Origin: Geobacteraceae bacterium
Lineage (GTDB): Bacteria; Desulfobacterota; Desulfuromonadia; Geobacterales; Pseudopelobacteraceae
Assembly: GCA_025355325.1 (NCBI GenBank)
Contig: JANXZX010000146.1
Span: 1 to 47,924 of the forward strand
DNA length: 47,924 nucleotides
Direction: 5' to 3'
Within the stretch, counting starts at the first letter, position 1. Each line of letters begins with the position of its first letter. The notes below the pieces were generated by a model, which saw nothing but the letters and a program-made list of their open reading frames with translations, was not told where the DNA came from and did not search any database. A program made the position numbers and the translations under genes. Positions 42,632 to 47,924 of this stretch are shown here, in pieces.

Positions 42632-44137
42632 ATGAAACTTAAATTATCTCTTGCTTCAATAATGCTTGTTATCCTGGCCGGATTGCTTCCAATTGCAGCT
42701 ATGGCTGAAGAAAAGAAAGCCGATGCACCTGTAGCCGCCGCAGTGGCTACACCGGCAGCTCCCGCAGCAGATGCTGCCAAACCCGCTGATGCAGCGAAAC
42801 CTGCTGATGCATCCGCACCGGCAGCCGCAGCCGCTGCCACACCTCCCGATGTAAAGCCGGTTCTCAATACCGGTGACACCGCCTGGATGCTGATCTCGTC
42901 AGCGCTGGTTCTTTTGATGATCCCCGGTCTGGCACTGTTTTACGGCGGTATGGTTCGTCAGAAGAACGTGCTCTCGACCTTCATGCACTCCTTCGTTGCC
43001 ATGGGTATCGTAGGTGTACAGTGGGCGGTTGTCGGTTATTCACTCTCTTTCGGTCCTGACATGGGTCATATGGGTCTGATCGGTGACTTCAGCAAGGTTA
43101 TGCTGAACGGCCTGATCATCATGAAGGATGCCGCCAGTGGCACCGTCGAGTGGGCGCTGTTCCAGAACTACACCAAAGAGCCGGGCGCAATCCCTGAGCT
43201 TGTGTTCGCCATGTATCAGTGCATGTTTGCCATCATCACCGTCGCTCTTATCTCGGGCGCCATGGCAGAGCGTGTTAAATTTTCCGCTTACTGCATCTTT
43301 ATTCTGCTCTGGACAACACTGGTCTATGACCCGCTGGCTCACTGGGTCTGGATGACTGACGGCTGGTTGTTCAAAAAAGGCGCGCTGGATTTCGCCGGTG
43401 GTACGGTTGTTCATCTCTCATCCGGTATTTCCGCCCTGGCTTTCCTGATTTTCCTCGGCAAACGTCACGGTTTCCCCAACGAGCGGATGGCTCCTCACAA
43501 CCTGCCGCTGACCCTGCTTGGCGTTGGTCTGCTCTGGTTCGGCTGGTTTGGTTTCAACGCCGGCTCGGCAATCGTCGGTGTTAATACTTCTGATGCAGCA
43601 GGCGGCTTGGCCGGCCTGGCTTTCGCCACTACAACCATCGCTCCTGCCGCTGCCGGTCTTTCCTGGATGTTTGCCGAGTGGATCCACTCCGGCAAGCCGA
43701 GCGCTCTCGGTTTCGGTTCCGGTGTTGTTGCCGGTCTGGTTGTCATTACTCCTGCCGCCGGTTTCGTACAGCCGGGAGCAGCACTGCTGATGGGTCTCGC
43801 TGCCGGTCTCGTGTGCTACGGCGGCATCCTGCTGAAAGCCAAGCTGAAATATGACGACTCTCTCGATGCCTTCGGTGTACATGGTATCGGCGGTACCTTC
43901 GGAGCCATCATTACCGGTGTATTTGCTACAGTGGGCGCTACCGGCCTTCTCGCAGGAAATGCCAAACAGCTGATGATTCAGTTGATCGCCGTTCTGGCAG
44001 CAGGCGCATATGCCTTTATTGTAACACTGGTCATAGCTTTCATTCTTGATAAAACCATCGGTCTGCGTGTTGACAAAGAAGACGAAATCATGGGTCTCGA
44101 CCAGACACAGCATTCAGAATCAGGCTACAATATGTAA
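42632..44137 (+). CDS. amtB: Ammonium transporter AmtB
   Basis: A trimeric inner-membrane channel for ammonium of 501 residues. It starts with a signal peptide (to about MAEEK) and an alanine/proline/lysine-rich linker of some 50 residues before the first membrane helix at about 83. Eleven helices follow. The twin histidines are in VVHLSSG (about 259) and GVHGIGG (about 416), and the outer phenylalanine gate is in MYQCMFAI. The C-terminal tail ends QHSESGYNM, the region where GlnK docks. It follows glnK by 33 bases. Confidence 0.96.
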   Translation: MKLKLSLASIMLVILAGLLPIAAMAEEKKADAPVAAAVATPAAPAADAAKPADAAKPADASAPAAAAAATPPDVKPVLNTGDTAWMLISSALVLLMIPGLALFYGGMVRQKNVLSTFMHSFVAMGIVGVQWAVVGYSLSFGPDMGHMGLIGDFSKVMLNGLIIMKDAASGTVEWALFQNYTKEPGAIPELVFAMYQCMFAIITVALISGAMAERVKFSAYCIFILLWTTLVYDPLAHWVWMTDGWLFKKGALDFAGGTVVHLSSGISALAFLIFLGKRHGFPNERMAPHNLPLTLLGVGLLWFGWFGFNAGSAIVGVNTSDAAGGLAGLAFATTTIAPAAAGLSWMFAEWIHSGKPSALGFGSGVVAGLVVITPAAGFVQPGAALLMGLAAGLVCYGGILLKAKLKYDDSLDAFGVHGIGGTFGAIITGVFATVGATGLLAGNAKQLMIQLIAVLAAGAYAFIVTLVIAFILDKTIGLRVDKEDEIMGLDQTQHSESGYNM

Positions 44138-44158
44138 TCAAATCTTTACGAATGAATC

Positions 44159-44197
44159 AGCCGCTAATCGCTCGAAAAGGATTAGCGGCTTTTTTTT
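44159..44197 (+). terminator. Rho-independent terminator after amtB
   Basis: AGCCGCTAATC (44159-44169) pairs perfectly with GATTAGCGGCT (44180-44190), followed by a run of eight T. Confidence 0.95.
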
Positions 44198-44288
44198 GTC
44201 ATTTATACATCCATATGAATATCGCTTGAGATATGCTTCAAATCTGCTACTCTAGTAAAAGTTCATTTCATTCCGACAGGATGACGCC

Positions 44289-46619
44289 ATGGCCCAGGAA
44301 ACAGACGTACTACGGCAGCAGCTCGAATCTCGCAACCGGTTGATGGAACAGCTCGAATATCGCAAGCGGCTGATGGATAAAATCAATGAAATCCACTCGG
44401 CAGACAGCCTCAATGGTATTCTTATCAACATAAAGGATAGTATTGCGGGCCTGTTTAATGCCGAGCGCATAACAATCTATCTGGCAGACGCGAAGCGGAA
44501 CCTCCTTATCTCCAAAATTAAAAGCGGCGCCGAAGTCCAGCAGATCGTTATTCCTACCAGTGATTCAAGTCTCGCGGGCTATTGCGCAATCCATGAAACC
44601 ATTATCAACATAAAAAATGCGTATGATCCGCATGAGTTGAAGATGATCGGCGCCAACCTCAGATTTGACGACACCTGGGATAAAAAAACCGGTTTTGTCA
44701 CCAAACAGGTACTCTGTGTTCCGATGAAGTTTCAAAAAATATTGATCGGCGTCATTCAGGTTATAAACAAAAAGAACAATCTGGCATACGACAGCACGGA
44801 CATCAGCTATGCCACAGAGCTGGCAGCCTCGCTCTCCATCGCCATCCACAACATCTACCGGCTTTCGGTTACCACAAAAGTCATTCGCCACAAAGCCCGC
44901 TACAATTACCTGCTGGACAAAAATCTGGTTGACGACAAAATTCTGGAAAAAGCATCAACTCACACCGATGTCGCAAAGGTAGGCCTGGATACCATTTTGA
45001 TGAGGGAATTCGGCGTCAGCAGGGAGGATATGGCAAAAAATCTTTCCTTCTATTTTGGCGCCGAATTTATCGGATATGACCCGACAGCGTCGCCACTGAA
45101 TGACGAGTTACTCAAGCGCATCAAGCCGGACCGGTTGAGAAAGGAATGGTGGGTACCATTCAAGATTGAAAACGGAATTCTGCATATCATAATTGATGAT
45201 CCGACCGATCTCGGGCGGCAAGATATGCTGAAGTTTGTCTATCCCGAGTACAAACGCATCAGCTTTATCGGCGCTTTCCGCGAAGATATTCTGAGCTATA
45301 TCAACCTGTTCTATTACCATGGGTCGTCTGGTTCCTCCAGCAGCAGCATTGATGAACTCCTTAACAAACTTAATTCCAGCGATGATCCGGAAATTGAATC
45401 GGAATCACAGAGAGTTTCGGAGCAGGACAGTGTTATCGTCCAGTTGGTCAATAAAATTATTATTGATGCGGTTACCAACAAGGTTTCGGATATCCATATC
45501 GAGCCTTTTCCCGGTAAGGAAGATGTTCAGGTCAGGATGAGGGTTGACGGGCGTTGCAAGGTCTACCAGAAAATTCCGTACAAATATAAATATGCTATCC
45601 CATCCCGTATAAAGATCATGTGCAATCTGGACATATCCGAGCGCCGCAAGCCGCAGGACGGCAAAATCGACTTTAAAAAGTTCGGCCCCCTGGATGTAGA
45701 ACTACGCGTTGCCACCGTGCCCACTGCCGGCCAGCTTGAAGACGTCGTGATGCGTGTGCTGGCATCAGGAGAGCCGATTCCTTACGATAAACTTGGTCTT
45801 ACGGAGCGCAATTCGCGCGTACTTGACGCCTGCATCAAACAGCCGTACGGCCTGGTGCTGGTGGTCGGGCCGACCGGCTCCGGAAAAACCACGACGCTTC
45901 ATTCCGCGATCTCGGTTATCAACACAATCGACACAAAGATCTGGACCGCCGAAGATCCGGTTGAGATCACGCAGCGCGGGCTCCGTCAGGTACAGGTACA
46001 CCCCAAGATCGGTTTCACCTTTGCAGCAGCTCTCAGATCGTTTCTGCGTGCCGACCCGGACGTCATTATGGTGGGCGAAATGCGCGATCAGGAAACAGCT
46101 GAAATCGGTATCGAATGTTCTCTGACCGGCCATCTGGTTTTTTCAACATTACACACGAACTCCGCCCCGGAAACGATTACCCGACTACTCGATATGGAGC
46201 TTGATCCGTTCAGCTTTTCAGATGCAATTCTCTGTATTCTGGCGCAACGACTGGCACGGCGACTTTGTTCCTGCAAAGAAGAATATGTCCCGTCCCAGAA
46301 GGAACTCGAAGAAATCATATTTGAATACGGGTCGGAAGCGTTTGCAAAGACTGGTATCAATCCGGCCGAAATTAAGCTCCACAAGGCTGTCGGATGTGCA
46401 AAATGCGGTGATTCAGGCTATAAGGGGCGTCTCGGACTCCATGAATTGCTTGAAGGGACTGATCCTATAAAAGCGCTGGTGAAACGCAAATCGGAAATTG
46501 AAGTCATCAGAAAACAGGCCATTGCAGACGGCATGACAACTCTGAAGCAGGACGGAATACTAAAATGTTTCCAGGGCTTGACCGACCTGAAGGAAGTTCG
46601 CAAGGTCTGCATTAAATAG
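44289..46619 (+). CDS. GAF-containing GspE/PilB-type secretion ATPase
   Basis: A 776-residue hexameric ATPase of the type II secretion/type IV pilus family. A short helical start with a duplicated RLMEQLEYRKRLMDKI pattern precedes a GAF domain (about 38-195). A T2SSE_N/MshEN-like domain comes next (about 225-345). The ATPase has Walker A GPTGSGKTTT (about 527), the Asp box EDPVE, Walker B VIMVGEMRD and the His box STLHTNSAPETITRL. A zinc-site pair CSCKEE and CAKCGDSGYKGR lies near the C-terminus. GAF is an unusual addition and suggests control by a small ligand. No other secretion genes adjoin it. Confidence 0.92.
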   Translation: MAQETDVLRQQLESRNRLMEQLEYRKRLMDKINEIHSADSLNGILINIKDSIAGLFNAERITIYLADAKRNLLISKIKSGAEVQQIVIPTSDSSLAGYCAIHETIINIKNAYDPHELKMIGANLRFDDTWDKKTGFVTKQVLCVPMKFQKILIGVIQVINKKNNLAYDSTDISYATELAASLSIAIHNIYRLSVTTKVIRHKARYNYLLDKNLVDDKILEKASTHTDVAKVGLDTILMREFGVSREDMAKNLSFYFGAEFIGYDPTASPLNDELLKRIKPDRLRKEWWVPFKIENGILHIIIDDPTDLGRQDMLKFVYPEYKRISFIGAFREDILSYINLFYYHGSSGSSSSSIDELLNKLNSSDDPEIESESQRVSEQDSVIVQLVNKIIIDAVTNKVSDIHIEPFPGKEDVQVRMRVDGRCKVYQKIPYKYKYAIPSRIKIMCNLDISERRKPQDGKIDFKKFGPLDVELRVATVPTAGQLEDVVMRVLASGEPIPYDKLGLTERNSRVLDACIKQPYGLVLVVGPTGSGKTTTLHSAISVINTIDTKIWTAEDPVEITQRGLRQVQVHPKIGFTFAAALRSFLRADPDVIMVGEMRDQETAEIGIECSLTGHLVFSTLHTNSAPETITRLLDMELDPFSFSDAILCILAQRLARRLCSCKEEYVPSQKELEEIIFEYGSEAFAKTGINPAEIKLHKAVGCAKCGDSGYKGRLGLHELLEGTDPIKALVKRKSEIEVIRKQAIADGMTTLKQDGILKCFQGLTDLKEVRKVCIK

Positions 46620-46687
46620 AGCCAGAGATTGTACGTTTACTTGATCTAGTAGATGTGTCGTAAAGAATCATTTCCCTCGCTGACAGA

Positions 46688-46723
46688 AAACCCGCTTCCA
46701 TTTATTGGAGGCGGGTTTTTTTT
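46688..46723 (+). terminator. Rho-independent terminator after the secretion ATPase gene
   Basis: AACCCGCTTCCA and TGGAGGCGGGTT form a 12-pair stem (one G-T pair) with a 5-base loop, followed by eight T. Confidence 0.92.
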
Positions 46724-47000
46724 GCGCAATTATCCTTATGCTGCATATATTTTGCCGGTGAAACGTGCAATGTGCACAAATAAACGGCATATTCTGTAAA
46801 ATCGAAGTAGAGGTGGTAGCGACCCCATAGTGTATATATTTGCTACAATACGACTCAAATACCTGATTTATAGCGGTTCTGTGTATTTTGATTCGTTTTC
46901 GGAAACAGAATGACTGTACGGTAAGATTCTTGCAAATCGTGGTAACAACCACAGGAAGCTGCACAGTAGCTGGCGGCTTCCCGTCTCAACTGGAGCACCT
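46724..47000 (+). other. Gene-free leader region of the soluble histidine kinase
   Basis: No gene is seen in these 277 bases. A hairpin GTGGT-4-ACCAC lies at 46939-46952 and a second, GGAAGC/GCTTCC, at 46954-46981, both just before the kinase start. A palindrome GTGCA-3-TGCAC lies near 46768. GGAG precedes the ATG by six bases. No known riboswitch consensus was matched by eye. Confidence 0.5.
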
Positions 47001-47759
47001 ATGAAAGATTCAGCTGCCAGATATAGCGATGAAGCTATCATCACCACAGATCTGCTGCGGCAGTTGGCCTATAATGAGAAAATGGCCGAGCTGGGGAAGA
47101 TCTCTGCGGGTGTCGTGCATGAACTGAATGCTCCGCTTTCGGTCATAATCTCGGCATCGCAGATGATTATGCGCGAAGAAGGTGTGCCGGAAGCCGTGCA
47201 GGAAATGATTTCACGAATCAGCTCGGAAGCGCAGCGCTTGTCGCATCTCACCAAAGGCCTTCTCAATTTCAGCAGCCCTGATGAAACCGTCAGCGATGTG
47301 GATCTCAATCTCACGATTGATTTCATTCTCAATTTTCTGAATTTCGAGGCCGCCCGTCGCGGGGTAATGGTTCTTAAACAGCTCGACTACACCCTGCCGA
47401 CAATCCGTCTGGACGCCAACCTGTTGAAACAAATTCTGCTCAACATCATCATGAACGCTCTACAGGCCATGGAACGCGATGGCGGCAAGCTGTTGGTGGA
47501 AACAGCGGCAGTCGAAGCTGACGGCGTTTCCTTTGCCATCACCGACAATGGCCCGGGAATTCCGGCCGAAGCAATAGACCGGATCTTTGACCGTTATTTT
47601 ACAACAAAAAAACCGGGCGAAGGCACCGGATTGGGTTTGTTTGTAACTAAAAGTCTGGTTGAAACCATGGGGGGGACAATTGTGGTAACGAGCAGAAACG
47701 GCGGAGGGACGACCTTCACGGTCATCCTTCCGGTCTCAGAAAAGCATTTGAAACACTGA
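47001..47759 (+). CDS. Soluble histidine kinase without a sensor domain
   Basis: A 252-residue cytoplasmic kinase consisting of HisKA (phospho-acceptor His40 in SAGVVHELNAPLS) and HATPase_c (N-box NIIMNALQAM, G1 ITDNGPGIP, G2 GTGLGLFVTKSL). There is no membrane helix, PAS or GAF domain, so input must come from a partner, perhaps the GAF ATPase encoded just before (inference). No response regulator follows in the window. The last codons (EKHLKH and the stop) lie inside a dispersed repeat also found at 13507. Confidence 0.92.
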   Translation: MKDSAARYSDEAIITTDLLRQLAYNEKMAELGKISAGVVHELNAPLSVIISASQMIMREEGVPEAVQEMISRISSEAQRLSHLTKGLLNFSSPDETVSDVDLNLTIDFILNFLNFEAARRGVMVLKQLDYTLPTIRLDANLLKQILLNIIMNALQAMERDGGKLLVETAAVEADGVSFAITDNGPGIPAEAIDRIFDRYFTTKKPGEGTGLGLFVTKSLVETMGGTIVVTSRNGGGTTFTVILPVSEKHLKH

Positions 47760-47911
47760 GCAACAGAGCAACTGAGCAAAAAACAAAGAAGAATTCAGGT
47801 TAAAACCAGAAATAATAACTCACCATTTTGGTTATGCCTGTTGTTGATGTAACTGTTTGATTCCTCTGTTGCTCAGTTGCTCTGTGGTTCATGAACCGCC
47901 GATTTTAGGTT
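47740..47911. repeat. Intergenic dispersed repeat, copy B (GAGCAAC-ended)
   Basis: Direct-orientation copy of 13507-13680 with the same AAAAGCATTTGAAACAC start, GAGCAAC arms and CAGGTTAAAACCAGAA middle. It provides the stop codon and the last few codons of the histidine kinase gene. Confidence 0.88.
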
Positions 47912-47924
47912 TATATCGGCACCG

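Noticed and set aside
46780-47000. A c-di-GMP or cGAMP (GEMM) riboswitch before the histidine kinase, which would be typical for Geobacter
   Set aside because: The conserved GEMM core text could not be found on either strand.

Overview
The window looks like chromosomal DNA of a Geobacter-type bacterium (Desulfuromonadia, former Deltaproteobacteria). This assignment is inferred from gene content and style: a leucine T-box in front of leuA, long-form PstC/PstA permeases, a pilY1-minor pilin cluster, a GAF-fused type II/IV secretion ATPase, a sigma-54-driven glnK-amtB operon, many PAS/GGDEF signalling proteins and numerous G/C-rich palindromic intergenic repeats. No rRNA, tRNA, CRISPR or phage structural gene was seen.

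Left part (1-13.5 kb). The minus strand carries the start of leuA behind a complete T-box leader, then a 2-Cys peroxiredoxin. A lone plus-strand S41 lipoprotein peptidase follows. A compact phosphate block is next, all on the minus strand: pstS-pstC-pstA-pstB-phoU behind a Pho box, preceded by a second set, sixA-CHAD-ppx-DUF47, concerned with polyphosphate and phosphate. Three G/C-rich REP-like elements and one long inverted repeat sit in the gaps.

Signalling and surface part (13.7-23.7 kb). A membrane diguanylate cyclase, a PocR/PAS hybrid histidine kinase and a 1338-residue LapA-like adhesin lie in a row on the minus strand. The adhesin has a retention module with a LapG-type TAAG site, VCBS-like repeats and a C-terminal RTX motif. 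The order suggests, but does not prove, c-di-GMP control of attachment.

Accessory part (23.7-41.1 kb). A DsbC-like protein is followed by decayed toxin-antitoxin pieces (nucleotidyltransferase, HEPN stub, AbiEii stub). Then come the pilY1-fimT/U-pilV-pilW-pilX cluster, a Fic remnant, a DUF4143 ATPase, hipBA, a RelE/XRE module, a methyltransferase-Rieske pair and a MazF module. The striking feature is that three of these small toxin-antitoxin units (0.6-0.9 kb each) are bracketed by direct repeats copied from the neighbouring gene: the 3' end of dsbC (103 bp, about 90% identical), the 3' end of the methyltransferase gene (134 bp, about 96%), and the upstream region of the Rieske gene (39 bp, identical). 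This recurring layout is the best candidate for something undescribed.

Right part (41.1-47.9 kb). A sigma-54 promoter drives a predicted outer-membrane protein, glnK and amtB (nitrogen assimilation). A GAF-T2SSE_N-ATPase protein and a small soluble histidine kinase follow. The end of the kinase gene runs into a copy of the intergenic repeat also present at 13.5 kb.
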